Part shown: positions 18,963 through 27,683 of the stretch, piece after piece
Position numbering within the stretch: the stretch's first letter is position 1
Layout of the letters: every line of letters begins with the position of its first letter
Source: CABYIR01 sp038103905
GTDB taxonomy: Bacteria > Pseudomonadota > Alphaproteobacteria > Pelagibacterales > AG-422-B15
Assembly (NCBI GenBank): GCA_038103905.1
Contig: JAYNZW010000005.1
Span: forward strand, 39,448 to 103,447
Reading direction: 5' to 3'
Length of the DNA: 64,000 nucleotides
Notes under the pieces: model-generated
Seen by the model: the letters and a program-made list of their open reading frames with translations, nothing else
The model's database searches: none
Told to the model about the DNA's origin: nothing
Made by a program: the position numbers and the translations under genes

Positions 18963-20333
18963 ATGAATCCTTCCGTTGAAAGTTTTAGTCTTGTTAACTT
19001 TGTTGAAAATTTAATTAAATATAAATTTTTAATTATCATAAATTTAATTATATTTTTTTTTATTACCATCCTAAGTGTACAATTTATAAATAAATATAGA
19101 ACAAATTTTTTGTACAAGGTTGAAATTTCAGCTTCAGAATTGTTCGATTATAAAATAGGAAATAATTATACTGAAATATCAGAAGATTTATTAATTAATA
19201 AACAAACTATACTTTTTGACACAGTCTATTTTTTTAAAAATACAAATAATTTAGAGCAATTTTTTGATACCTATTTGGATGAGTCTGGTGAAAGTTTATC
19301 AATTAATGATAGAACTATTCTATTTGAACTTTATTCTAGCAATATAAATGTAGTTTTTAATCCAGATGAAAATAATTATATACTTTCATTAAACATAAAC
19401 AAATCTACTGAAGATCAATTGTCAATAGATAGTACTCATTTATTGGATACATATATTAATTATTGTATTGATAAAACACTGCAAAATACTGTTAATGCAG
19501 TTTCTGCAAGATTATTATATTTAGAGAAAACTTATGAATCTAATTTAAAGTTTGAAAATGAAAGAATAGATCAACTCAAAGAATCTTATTCCAAATTGAC
19601 CCAAAAACTTGTTGATGATAATAAGCTGAAGATTGAAAATGATAAGCGTTTACTGGAATATAATTTAAAAGTATCTCGCGAAAAAGAATTTGCGGTTCGC
19701 AAAGTTATGGAAAATAAGCTGAAATCAAATATTAAAATTGCAAAAAGACTTGGGTACGCAAAGCCGTTAACAAGTGAGGCAATAAACAGTGCTATTTATG
19801 GTGATGCAGCCCAAAATACATTATCTCAAACAGGCAATATTCAATCATTAGGTTTTTTTAATGATGAACTAATAAATAGATTTCCTATTTATGTATTTGG
19901 TTATGAATTACTAGAAGAAGAATTGAAATATTTGTTACAAACTAATATTGATGACTCCTTGAGTGTAAAAAAACATATTATTGAATTAGATAATTTATCA
20001 GCAACTGATCATATAGCATTTGTTGAATCAGTTGATAATATTACTGATGATGTTAATTCCGAGATAAATACATCTATTCAATACCTTGCCAGTCTTAAAT
20101 ATGAGTTTAATCGTGAGTATGATTTAACGAAACGATTACTAAAAAATTTGAAATCAGAAATTAGTGCTTCAAACAGAATAAGTTGGATTAACTATAATAA
20201 AAAAAGCTTAATAAAAGAGACAATTAATTTAAATATTTTAAAATATTTAGTGCTAAGTATTTTTATATCGATTTTATTTTCTATTCTAATTATTTATTAC
20301 CGTCTTGAAAAAACAGGAAATGATTCAAATTAA
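18963..20333 (+). CDS. Wzz-like polysaccharide chain-length regulator
   Basis: A 456-residue inner-membrane protein with one membrane segment near residues 23-45 and another near 425-447, enclosing a large periplasmic region with coiled-coil stretches. The KRLGYAKPL motif and FPIYVFGYELLEEELK near residues 260-320 correspond to conserved Wzz elements. There is no kinase domain, so it is a Wzz-type rather than a Wzc-type co-polymerase. It lies between the initiating transferase and the O-antigen ligase/polymerase-like gene. It would set polymer length together with the Wzy protein. Confidence 0.82.
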   Translation: MNPSVESFSLVNFVENLIKYKFLIIINLIIFFFITILSVQFINKYRTNFLYKVEISASELFDYKIGNNYTEISEDLLINKQTILFDTVYFFKNTNNLEQFFDTYLDESGESLSINDRTILFELYSSNINVVFNPDENNYILSLNINKSTEDQLSIDSTHLLDTYINYCIDKTLQNTVNAVSARLLYLEKTYESNLKFENERIDQLKESYSKLTQKLVDDNKLKIENDKRLLEYNLKVSREKEFAVRKVMENKLKSNIKIAKRLGYAKPLTSEAINSAIYGDAAQNTLSQTGNIQSLGFFNDELINRFPIYVFGYELLEEELKYLLQTNIDDSLSVKKHIIELDNLSATDHIAFVESVDNITDDVNSEINTSIQYLASLKYEFNREYDLTKRLLKNLKSEISASNRISWINYNKKSLIKETINLNILKYLVLSIFISILFSILIIYYRLEKTGNDSN

Positions 20334-20353
20334 ATAATTATTAAAATTGTATT

Positions 20354-21637
20354 TTGACAAGATCTTATATATCAAGAAACTCAATCATCGAATTATGCTC
20401 TATTTTAATTTGTTTAATTCCTTTAGCACTACTTACAGGACCATTTATACCTGATCTATTTATATCATTTATAAGTATAGTTTTTATTGTTTTCTCATTT
20501 AAGGAGAAGTTGTGGGAAAAATATTATAAAAATTATTTTTTTCTTATTTTTTTGATATTTTTTATATATTTATTAATTAGCTCATTAGTATCTGAGAATA
20601 TCAATTCATCATTTGAATCCTCAATATTTTATTTTAGATTTGGAATTTTTTCATTAGCTGTTTGGTTTTTTATTGATCAAAATAAAAATCTTATTAAGAA
20701 GTTTGCAATTTTACTATTAATTTTTTTTATAGTTGCGTTATTAGATGGTTTATATCAAATTTTCAATGAATCAAATTTTTTTGGTTTTACAAATATTACT
20801 GCAAATAGAATGACGTTGCTTTTAAGCGATAAACAAATCCTTGGAGGTTATCTATCTAGAATATTTCCACTTTTATTTGGTGCTTTAATCTATAGTTTTA
20901 ATTTAGATCGTAAAAAAATAATTAGCTTAATGCTTTTGCTTATAATAACGGATGTGGTTATTTATATAAGTGGGGAAAGAACTGCAATTGGATTATTACT
21001 CTTAGAAACTGTAATGATTATTATTTTAATTTCAAAATTTAAAATGCTTCGTATATTATCTTTATTTCTTTCAATAGGCATTATAGTAGTCATAACTTTT
21101 TTTAATGCTGAAATAAGAGAGAGAAATATTGATAAAACATTGCAGCAATTAAATATTAATGGGGCTGTTAGTGAAAAAATTGATAAATTTGAAAAGCGGT
21201 TTAACTTATTTTCACCTCAGCATGAAAGTCATATTATTACTTCATATAATATGTTCAGAGAAAACTTTTTCTTTGGAATTGGTCCTGGTCAATTTCGCAA
21301 TTTTTGTAATGATGATAGATATTTTTACAATAAATTAGGATGTAGCACTCATCCTCATAATTCTTATATGCAAGTTTTAGCAGAGCTTGGAATTATAGGA
21401 TTTATTTTTATTATTTGTGCTTTTTTCTATGTTTTGATTGCGCTGATACTAAAATTTAAAACAAAATCATCAAGAGACCCGGTCAACCTTCAAGACTTTA
21501 GGTCATGTTTATTAATATCTTTTACATTATCTCTGTGGCCTATTTTGCCAACTCAAGATTTTTTCAATAATTGGATAAATATACTCTATTATCTTCCGAT
21601 AGGGTTTTATCTTCATTTAAATTATAAAAAAAGTTAA
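20354..21637 (+). CDS. O-antigen ligase/polymerase-like membrane protein (Wzy/WaaL family)
   Basis: A 427-residue protein with about eleven membrane segments and the Wzy_C (O-antigen ligase family) region: GPGQFRNF and GCSTHPHNSYMQVLAELGIIGF carry the conserved histidine and NxYxxxLxExG-type motif in the large periplasmic loop and the next helix. No ATG is present near the beginning; the best start is a TTG at 20354. It is the last plus-strand gene of the locus. Polymerase and ligase members of this family cannot be separated by eye; next to a Wzz-like gene a polymerase is slightly favoured. Confidence 0.82.
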   Translation: MTRSYISRNSIIELCSILICLIPLALLTGPFIPDLFISFISIVFIVFSFKEKLWEKYYKNYFFLIFLIFFIYLLISSLVSENINSSFESSIFYFRFGIFSLAVWFFIDQNKNLIKKFAILLLIFFIVALLDGLYQIFNESNFFGFTNITANRMTLLLSDKQILGGYLSRIFPLLFGALIYSFNLDRKKIISLMLLLIITDVVIYISGERTAIGLLLLETVMIIILISKFKMLRILSLFLSIGIIVVITFFNAEIRERNIDKTLQQLNINGAVSEKIDKFEKRFNLFSPQHESHIITSYNMFRENFFFGIGPGQFRNFCNDDRYFYNKLGCSTHPHNSYMQVLAELGIIGFIFIICAFFYVLIALILKFKTKSSRDPVNLQDFRSCLLISFTLSLWPILPTQDFFNNWINILYYLPIGFYLHLNYKKS

Positions 21638-21638
21638 T

Positions 21639-22562
21639 CTATATAAATATCCTACTAAATGGATGTTTCTCACCCTTTCTTTCGGCTACTTCAATTTGTT
21701 TTTGTCTTGAGATTGATGAATTAATTTGTTTTTTGTTTCTTTTAGATATGCAATATTTACACGATACTCCTTTTTTATATGATTTAAGTTTTTTATCATT
21801 TTCAGAAATTGGACTTCTACACCCAAAACATTGATCATAAATTCCTTTTTGAAGTTTATTGTTTATTGATACTCTATTATCAAAGACAAAGCATTCACCT
21901 GTCCATGAAGAATTTTTTTTATTTTTTTTAAATTCTAGGTAATTTATTATCCCACCATCTAATTGGCATACATTCTTAAATCCATTTTTTAATAAATAAG
22001 ATGATGCTTTTTCACATCTTATTCCCCCAGTACAAAACATTGCTATTGGCTGGTCTTTTTTAATTTTTTGATCATTTATATATTTAGGAAATTCTCTAAA
22101 TGAACTAGTCTTTGGATTAATTGAGTTTTTAAATGTTCCAATGCCTATTTCATAATCGTTACGCGTATCTATAATCAAATATTTATTATTATTAATTATC
22201 TTGTCCCAGTTTTTTGGTGAAATATAATTTCCAGAATATTTTTCTGGATTAATATTTTTAACGCCTATAGTAACAATTTCTTTTTTTAAACGAATTTTAA
22301 GACGATAAAAAGGGATAAACTGGTTCTTAGATACTTTAATGACTAGTTTCCTTATCTTAAGTATTTTTTTTAAGTACTTTATAAATTTATCAAGTTCAAG
22401 TTTAGTTCCTGATATAGTCCCATTTATACCTTCTTCAGCAATCAAGATAGTTCCATAAACACTTTTATCATTTGAGAATTTGTATAATTTATCCTTTAAG
22501 AATTTTATTTTTTTTAAATTTTTAAATCTATAAAAAGTATAAATATATATTTTTTCTTTCAT
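21639..22562 (-). CDS. trhO: tRNA uridine(34) hydroxylase TrhO (rhodanese family)
   Basis: A 307-residue protein of the YceA/TrhO family, which makes 5-hydroxyuridine at the tRNA wobble position. It has the acylphosphatase-like N-terminal domain (AEEGINGTISG) and a rhodanese domain with DTRNDYEIGIGTF and active-site cysteine in MFCTGGIRCEKAS, then DGGIINYL and a cysteine-rich CFGCRSP/CKYC tail. The start ATG at 22562 begins MKEKIYIYTFYRF; a longer frame up to 22637 runs through the end of the glycosylase gene and is rejected. Only two bases separate it from that gene, so they are co-transcribed. Confidence 0.9.
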   Translation of the reverse strand: MKEKIYIYTFYRFKNLKKIKFLKDKLYKFSNDKSVYGTILIAEEGINGTISGTKLELDKFIKYLKKILKIRKLVIKVSKNQFIPFYRLKIRLKKEIVTIGVKNINPEKYSGNYISPKNWDKIINNNKYLIIDTRNDYEIGIGTFKNSINPKTSSFREFPKYINDQKIKKDQPIAMFCTGGIRCEKASSYLLKNGFKNVCQLDGGIINYLEFKKNKKNSSWTGECFVFDNRVSINNKLQKGIYDQCFGCRSPISENDKKLKSYKKGVSCKYCISKRNKKQINSSISRQKQIEVAERKGEKHPFSRIFI

Positions 22563-22564
22563 AA

Positions 22565-23197
22565 TTAATATTCCACAGGAATTGGATCTAATGATCTCCA
22601 AAGATACCATGTAGCCACAGATCGATATGGTTTCCATTTATTACCAATCTTAATTAGTTTTGTTTTTTCTATTGGATAAGTATAATTATATAATTTGCAT
22701 ATACCCTTTATCATTCCTATATCATCTAGGGGAAATATATCCTGTCTGCATAAATTAAATATTAAAAACATTTCAGCTGTCCATCTTCCAATCCCTTTTA
22801 TTTTTATCAAATCATCAATAATTTCTTCATCACTCATTTCATCCCAAGAATTTACTTTCAGATCTCGGTTAATAAATGCATATGATAAATTTTTTAAATA
22901 CAATACTTTCTGTCTAGAAAGGCCCACAGACTTTAAGGAATTAGAATGGGTTAAAATGATTTTTTTATCACTTACTTTACCAATTTTTAGGGTTAGTTTG
23001 TCCCATACTGATTGAGCTGCTTTAACTGAAATTTGCTGACCTACTATTGATCTTGCAAGTGTTAAAAATGGATCAGATTTCGAAAAGAGAAAATCCGTAG
23101 GATATAAATCTATTATTTCTCCAAGCTTTCTGTCATTTTTTTTGAGCTCTCTTTTAGCTTTTGACCAAAAATTTGGTTTTTTTCTTACCATAGACAA
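22565..23197 (-). CDS. DNA-3-methyladenine glycosylase II (AlkA-like)
   Basis: A 210-residue HhH-GPD base-excision repair glycosylase that removes alkylated purines. The core covers SIVGQQISVKAAQSVWDKL, the hairpin IKGIGRWTAEMFLIF, and the catalytic aspartate in DIFPLDDIGM. It lacks the N-terminal domain of E. coli AlkA, as do the short AlkA/MAG proteins. A second Met (residue 3) is an alternative start. A divergent SCP2 gene begins 83 bp away. Confidence 0.88.
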   Translation of the reverse strand: MSMVRKKPNFWSKAKRELKKNDRKLGEIIDLYPTDFLFSKSDPFLTLARSIVGQQISVKAAQSVWDKLTLKIGKVSDKKIILTHSNSLKSVGLSRQKVLYLKNLSYAFINRDLKVNSWDEMSDEEIIDDLIKIKGIGRWTAEMFLIFNLCRQDIFPLDDIGMIKGICKLYNYTYPIEKTKLIKIGNKWKPYRSVATWYLWRSLDPIPVEY

Positions 23198-23221
23198 TAA
23201 TTTATATATAAAAAAAACCCA

Positions 23222-23250
23222 TTGTCATAGTCAAGATAAAATGTTTTATT
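23222..23250 (+). promoter_or_regulatory. Candidate sigma-70 promoter for the SCP2-domain gene
   Basis: TTGTCA at 23222-23227 and TTTATT at 23245-23250 with a 17-bp spacer, about 30 bp before the SCP2 gene start. Position and spacing fit, the -10 match is only fair. Confidence 0.4.
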
Positions 23251-23280
23251 TGCAGACTAAATTAATTATGGAGACTAAAT

Positions 23281-23595
23281 ATGGCTGATGTAGCAAGTTT
23301 ATTGGCAGAGTTTCAAGCTGGTATAGAAGGTAAAGATACTGGACTTGGCGCAACTGTAAAATTTGATTTTGAAGGTGCAGGATGTATTTTTCTTGATGGA
23401 AAATCTAGTCCTAACACCGTAAGTGATGAAGATAAAGAAGCTGATTGTACAATGACAGTTTCACTTGAAACTTTCGAAGCTATGAGAAGTGGAGAAATCG
23501 ACGGAACAAGTGCATTTATGCAAGGCAAATTGAAAGTTGCTGGAGATATGTCTATTGCAATGAAATTACAATCTGTAATGGACTCACTCAAATAA
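23281..23595 (+). CDS. SCP2 sterol-binding domain protein
   Basis: A 104-residue stand-alone SCP2-domain protein. The family pattern is visible in VKFDFEGAGCIFLDGK, the DCTMTVSLETFEAMRSGEIDGTSAFMQGKLKVAGDMSIAMKL-type second half (residues about 60-98) and the small, acidic composition. These proteins bind lipids in a hydrophobic tunnel; the bacterial ligand is not known. It is a single-gene unit: a candidate promoter lies upstream and a strong terminator directly after it. Confidence 0.88.
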   Translation: MADVASLLAEFQAGIEGKDTGLGATVKFDFEGAGCIFLDGKSSPNTVSDEDKEADCTMTVSLETFEAMRSGEIDGTSAFMQGKLKVAGDMSIAMKLQSVMDSLK

Positions 23596-23614
23596 TATTA
23601 GAGTTATTTCTCAG

Positions 23615-23653
23615 TAAAAAAAACCTAACTTTTTAAAGTTGGGTTTTTTTTAT
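23615..23653 (+). terminator. Rho-independent terminator after the SCP2 gene
   Basis: Stem AACCTAACTTT (23622-23632) pairs with AAAGTTGGGTT (23635-23645) with one G-T wobble, followed by a run of seven to eight T. A preceding A-run would let it work on the other strand as well. Confidence 0.85.
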
Positions 23654-23673
23654 TTAAAGATATAAATAATATT

Positions 23674-24159
23674 ATGTGGAAAGTTAAAAAATCGAAAGTT
23701 CACGGATCAGGTGTATTCGCGACAAAAAACATAAAAAAAAATACTAAGATTATTGAATATATTGGTGAAAAAGTTCTCAAGTCAGAGGGAGATAAAAGAT
23801 CCGCCAAAAGAATCAAAGATTATCTTCATTCAGAAGAAACTGGTTCTGTTTATATATTTGAGCTAAATTCAAAGTACGATATTGATGGGTCTCCTGAATA
23901 TAACAAAGCTCGTTATATTAACCATTCCTGCAATCCAAATTGTGAAGTTGATATTGTTGATAATAGAATATGGATTTCATCAATTAAGACAATTAAAAAA
24001 GGTGATGAATTATCATATGATTACGGATATACATTTGATAAAGATGATTATAAGGATCATATCTGTAAGTGTGGATATAAAAAATGTGTAGGATATATTA
24101 TTTCATCGGATGATTGGAAGAAATTTTCAAAACATATATCTAAAATAACTAAAAGATAA
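23674..24159 (+). CDS. SET-domain protein with post-SET cysteines
   Basis: A 161-residue protein made almost wholly of a SET domain. Seen are HGSGVFATKNIKKNTKIIEYIGE-type start (residues 10-32), the pseudoknot-forming RYINHSCNPNCEV, GDELSYDYGY, and a post-SET CKCGYKKC motif. SET enzymes are SAM-dependent lysine methyltransferases. Small bacterial versions exist in many proteobacteria but their targets are mostly unknown. It is convergent with hisN, 3 bp apart. Confidence 0.87.
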   Translation: MWKVKKSKVHGSGVFATKNIKKNTKIIEYIGEKVLKSEGDKRSAKRIKDYLHSEETGSVYIFELNSKYDIDGSPEYNKARYINHSCNPNCEVDIVDNRIWISSIKTIKKGDELSYDYGYTFDKDDYKDHICKCGYKKCVGYIISSDDWKKFSKHISKITKR

Positions 24160-24162
24160 TTT

Positions 24163-24951
24163 TTATTTTTTAATTAAAATTTTTTGTGTTTCCATAAATA
24201 ATTTTTTACTTGTTGCAGCTAATATTCTTCCACCATTAATAACACTATCGCCTTCCCATGACTTTATAACCCCACCAGAATTTTTTATTATCGGGACTAA
24301 TGCCCGAATATCATAAGGTTTGAGACCGCTTTCAATTACTAAGTCAACATGTCCATCTGCTAACAGACAATAACTATAACAGTCGCCACCTAGACGAGTT
24401 GATTTTGCAATTTTTGCAACTTTTTCAAACTTTCTTTGATCAGACTTGCTGGCAAAAACATATGGTGAAGTTGAATTTAATATCGCATTCATTAAGTCAA
24501 CTTTTTTTCTAACCCCCAATAAAGTTCTTTTTTTATTTATTATTTTGTAAGCAATATTTTCATAACCAACATATCTCTCGTTTAACGCTGGAATATCGGC
24601 GATTCCAAGTATGATTTTATTATTTTTAGATAAAGATATGAGTGTCCCCCATAAAGGAACGCCCTGTATAAAAGATTTTGTCCCATCAATTGGATCAATG
24701 CACCATTCATATTCACTGTCTTTAATGATACTTTCTTCTTCACCAATCATACTATGTGAAGGGTATTGTTTTTCTATTAGTGTATGGAGTTTTTGTTGAA
24801 TATTTATATCTGCGATCGTAACTGGATCAAAATATGCATCTTGCTTTGATACAATCTTAATTTTTCTTTTGAAGTAATATAAAGATATCTTTCTTGCTTC
24901 ATCAGCTAGATAATTAGCAAACTTGTTAAATTTTCTTATATTCTCTTTCAT
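24163..24951 (-). CDS. hisN: Histidinol-phosphatase, inositol monophosphatase family
   Basis: A 262-residue metal-dependent phosphatase of the IMPase fold. Metal ligands are seen in GEE (residues 70-72) and IDPIDGT (85-91). The stretch SFIQGVPLWGTLISL and the later GGDCYSYCLLADGHVDLVIE with GLKPYDI are the features that mark the HisN type used for histidine synthesis in alphaproteobacteria, as against SuhB. The second family member in this window, at 37121, has SuhB-like features instead. It stands alone, not in a his operon. Confidence 0.87.
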   Translation of the reverse strand: MKENIRKFNKFANYLADEARKISLYYFKRKIKIVSKQDAYFDPVTIADINIQQKLHTLIEKQYPSHSMIGEEESIIKDSEYEWCIDPIDGTKSFIQGVPLWGTLISLSKNNKIILGIADIPALNERYVGYENIAYKIINKKRTLLGVRKKVDLMNAILNSTSPYVFASKSDQRKFEKVAKIAKSTRLGGDCYSYCLLADGHVDLVIESGLKPYDIRALVPIIKNSGGVIKSWEGDSVINGGRILAATSKKLFMETQKILIKK

Positions 24952-25004
24952 ATTAATGATATTTATACTTATAATATGTTCATTTATTAGTATATTTAAA
25001 AATT

Positions 25005-26279
25005 ATGAAACAAATAATTATTTTAATAACAACATTAATTTTTTCATATACATTTTCATATGCAATTGAATTCACTGATCAAGATATTGGAGATAGAATT
25101 CCAATAAAAGAACCAATAGCGGGCTATAATTCAGTAAGTGGGGGATATTTAGATCCATTTAGTGATGATCAAATACTATTTAAAATAACATCAGATAACT
25201 ACTTAGATTATGAAACATATTTAACACCAGGTCAGATTAAAATGTTTACGAATTATGGGGAAACATTTTTTATGAATATTTATCCTAGTAAAAGAAGTTG
25301 TGCTGTACCTGATGAAGTTTTAGATCTTTCAAAAGATGGAAATGCAAAATTAGTTGATGAGGGTGAGGGTATTGAGGGGATAGTAGGAAGTATCCCATTT
25401 CCTAATGCTAATAAACCCCTCCATCATGTATGGAACCATATCTTAAGATATAGAGGAGTTGATATCGAAGGAGGGAGCCCATACTATATTGTGAATTATG
25501 ATGGAGAAAAGTTTAAGGGAGCAGGAAAGGCAATTGCAAAGAATTATTGGAATCCTTTTGTAAGTAATCAAAAGGGCTTACAGGGTAAAATCATGACCAA
25601 GGTTACAGAACCTCCCAGGCTTGCAGATGCTGGTGTTTTAGTGATTGAGTCTTTAAATGCTAAAGCTACACCAAGAAGAGCTTGGGTTTATAGTCCTGCC
25701 ACACGAAGAGTTAGAAGGGCACCAAATTTAGCTTACGATAATTATAATTCTTTTGCTCAGGGTCTAACTACCGTTGACTCATAGGATGGATTTAATGGAG
25801 CAAAAGATAGGTATAATTGGTCTGATGGCAGTACAGCTTTAAAATTAATGCCTTATAACAGTTATAAATTTTATAATACTGAGAATGAAAAAACTTTAAC
25901 AGCACTTCATGTTAATCAAGAATATTTAAGGTATGAATTAGTAAAGGTAAATATCGTAAAAGCTGATTTAAAAGATGGCATGAGACATGTATTGCCCCAT
26001 CGAGTGATGTATTTTGATTCTGATAGTCATAATTTTATAGCTGAAGATATTTATGATGGACAAAGAAACTTAATAAGATATCGAGAGCTCCCATTGATGA
26101 ACTTCTATGATGAACCCATGTGTAATGCAATACATGCAGCTACCTATGATTTTTCATTGAAAAAATACTTGTTAAATAATGTCCGATCAGTAGATGTTCC
26201 CAAAGTACAATGGAGATTGGAAAAGCCTCATAAAGAAAATCTCTTTACCCCCGAAGGCTTTAAAAGGTGGGCAAAGTAA
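25005..26279 (+). pseudogene. DUF1329 outer-membrane-type protein interrupted by in-frame TAG
   Basis: A 424-residue DUF1329 frame is open from 25005 to 26279 apart from one TAG at 25782-25784. The N-part has a signal peptide (residues 1-20, ending TFSYA) and the conserved RRAWVYSPATRRVRRAPNLAYD; the part after the stop resumes at once with DGFNGAKDRYNW and PYNSYKFY, the expected next family motifs, and continues in the same frame to a normal C-terminus. DUF1329 proteins are exported and often co-encoded with RND transporters. A sequencing or amplification error, a fresh mutation or stop readthrough are all possible. Confidence 0.85.
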
Positions 26280-26310
26280 ATATAATTTTCATTAGAATAA
26301 AATTAGACTA

Positions 26311-26316
26311 TATAAT
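26311..26316 (+). promoter_or_regulatory. Candidate -10 element for tRNA-Val
   Basis: A TATAAT lies 14 bp before the tRNA 5' end. The -35 region (around 26286-26293) is poor, so only the -10 hexamer is annotated. Confidence 0.4.
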
Positions 26317-26329
26317 TAAATTATAAAAA

Positions 26330-26404
26330 GGGCACGTAGCTCAGTGGTAGAGCATCACGTTGACATCGTGGGGGTTGTTGGTTCGATCCCAACCGTGCCC
26401 ACCA
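26330..26404 (+). tRNA. tRNA-Val (GAC)
   Basis: A 75-nt cloverleaf with acceptor stem GGGCACG (26330-26336) pairing with CGTGCCC (26394-26400), D-arm GCTCAGTGGTAGAGC, anticodon loop TTGACAT with GAC at 26362-26364, T-arm with GGTTCGATCCC, and an encoded CCA at 26402-26404. Confidence 0.96.
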
Positions 26405-26496
26405 TTTCTAATCAAAATTCTCGAAAAAAGGTAATAAAAATAATGAGAATAATTGTTGTTTTTTAGTATTTCTCATATACAACCCTTTCAGATATC

Positions 26497-26628
26497 ATGA
26501 AAAAACCGAATAAAATAAGAGAAGCAAGACTTAATAAGAAGCGTTCACGTAAAAATAATATACGTAAAGTTAAGGTTAGAGCAAAAAAGATTGAAGAGGC
26601 CAATGTACAGCCCGTGGAGCAACAATGA
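26497..26628 (+). CDS. Small basic protein of unknown function, coupled to rpmJ
   Basis: A 43-residue ORF, rich in Lys and Arg (MKKPNKIREARLNKKRSRKN at the start) and ending in an acidic/Gln tail. Its stop overlaps the start of rpmJ in an ATGA arrangement, so translation is probably coupled. Composition suggests RNA or ribosome binding. I do not recognise the family. Too short for standard gene callers; the case for it rests on the ATGA overlap and composition. Confidence 0.55.
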   Translation: MKKPNKIREARLNKKRSRKNNIRKVKVRAKKIEEANVQPVEQQ

Positions 26629-26750
26629 AAGTAAGAAGCTCTCTTAAAAATTTAAAAACAAGGGATCGTAATAATAAGCTTATCAAGCGAAAAGGTAAGT
26701 TATATGTAATCAATAAGAAAAATCCTAGAATGAAAGCCCGTCAAGGCTAG
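26625..26750 (+). CDS. rpmJ: 50S ribosomal protein bL36
   Basis: A 41-residue ribosomal protein: MKVRSSLKNLKTRDRN at the start, then KRKGKLYVINKKNPRMKARQG, the usual bL36 pattern. The zinc-binding Cys/His residues of the classic form are absent, so this is the zinc-independent type common in proteobacteria. Start overlaps the stop of the preceding small ORF. Confidence 0.92.
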   Translation: MKVRSSLKNLKTRDRNNKLIKRKGKLYVINKKNPRMKARQG

Positions 26751-26760
26751 TGATCTCTTT

Positions 26761-27672
26761 ATGGAATATATTGCTATTCTGGCTTTCATATTAGGCTTAC
26801 CATTTACATACACTCAAATAGAAGTTAAAAAAATTGAAAACAAATATCCTCCATTAGGATACTTCAAGAATATTGACGGATATAATATCCACTATACAGA
26901 TATTGGCACAGGTCAACCTATAGTTTTATTGCATAGTCAACCTGCAAATGAACGTCAATTTGATGTGTTAAAAAATGCATTAAAAGAAAATTATAGAGTT
27001 ATTAGTATTGATAGACCAGGCATGGGGTATAGTGAGGGACCAAAAATTAATTCTTCAGAAAGACTGTTCATTCAAGCAAAAATTATTTCAAAACTGCTGC
27101 AAGAAATAGTTGATGAAAAACCAATTGTTGTTGGACACTCATATGGTGGAGCTCTCGCATTGAGCTTAGCCTTACATGATGAGCAAAATTTAAAAAAACT
27201 AGTTTTAGTTAATACTGCCTCACATCCTTGGAAAGGTGATGATGTTTGGCTTCCCTTTAAAATTATCACAAATCCATTTATAGGAAAAATATTTTCTCGA
27301 ACATATGCAATGATTTATGGAAAATCTGTTATTGATAGAAGTGCAGATGACAATTTTCCTAATAATAATCCTACGCCAGGATTTATAGATAGAGTAGGAG
27401 CAGAATTAACTCTTAGACCGACAACACTAGAGTCTTACGCTCTCGATGCAATAAATTTAAAATCTTCGTTGTCAAAACAATATAAGAATTATGGAAATTT
27501 AAGCTTACCTGTTTCAATTCTTGCAGGCGTTGGTGATCGTGTTACACCCAATAAAACTCACTCTTTTCAACTACATAAAGATATTAAACAATCAAAATTA
27601 ATAGAAGTAAATGATGTTGAGCACAGTATTCCAGAGCTTAATCCAATGAAGATTGTTGCAGAAATTCAATAG
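26761..27672 (+). CDS. Alpha/beta hydrolase, membrane-anchored
   Basis: A 303-residue alpha/beta hydrolase with an N-terminal hydrophobic segment (residues 3-18) that could be an anchor or signal. Catalytic triad candidates are the serine in VVGHSYGGALAL, the aspartate in GVGDRVTPN, and the histidine in DVEHSIPE. The oxyanion region reads LLHSQPANE rather than the common HGxxG. The substrate is unknown. It begins 10 bp after rpmJ and is followed after 11 bp by an N-formylglutamate amidohydrolase-like gene. Confidence 0.82.
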   Translation: MEYIAILAFILGLPFTYTQIEVKKIENKYPPLGYFKNIDGYNIHYTDIGTGQPIVLLHSQPANERQFDVLKNALKENYRVISIDRPGMGYSEGPKINSSERLFIQAKIISKLLQEIVDEKPIVVGHSYGGALALSLALHDEQNLKKLVLVNTASHPWKGDDVWLPFKIITNPFIGKIFSRTYAMIYGKSVIDRSADDNFPNNNPTPGFIDRVGAELTLRPTTLESYALDAINLKSSLSKQYKNYGNLSLPVSILAGVGDRVTPNKTHSFQLHKDIKQSKLIEVNDVEHSIPELNPMKIVAEIQ

Positions 27673-27683
27673 CGGACAAAAGT

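Noticed and set aside
22563..22637. Longer N-terminus for trhO
   Set aside because: The extension lies within the AlkA-like gene and has no homology to TrhO; the ATG at 22562 fits the family start.
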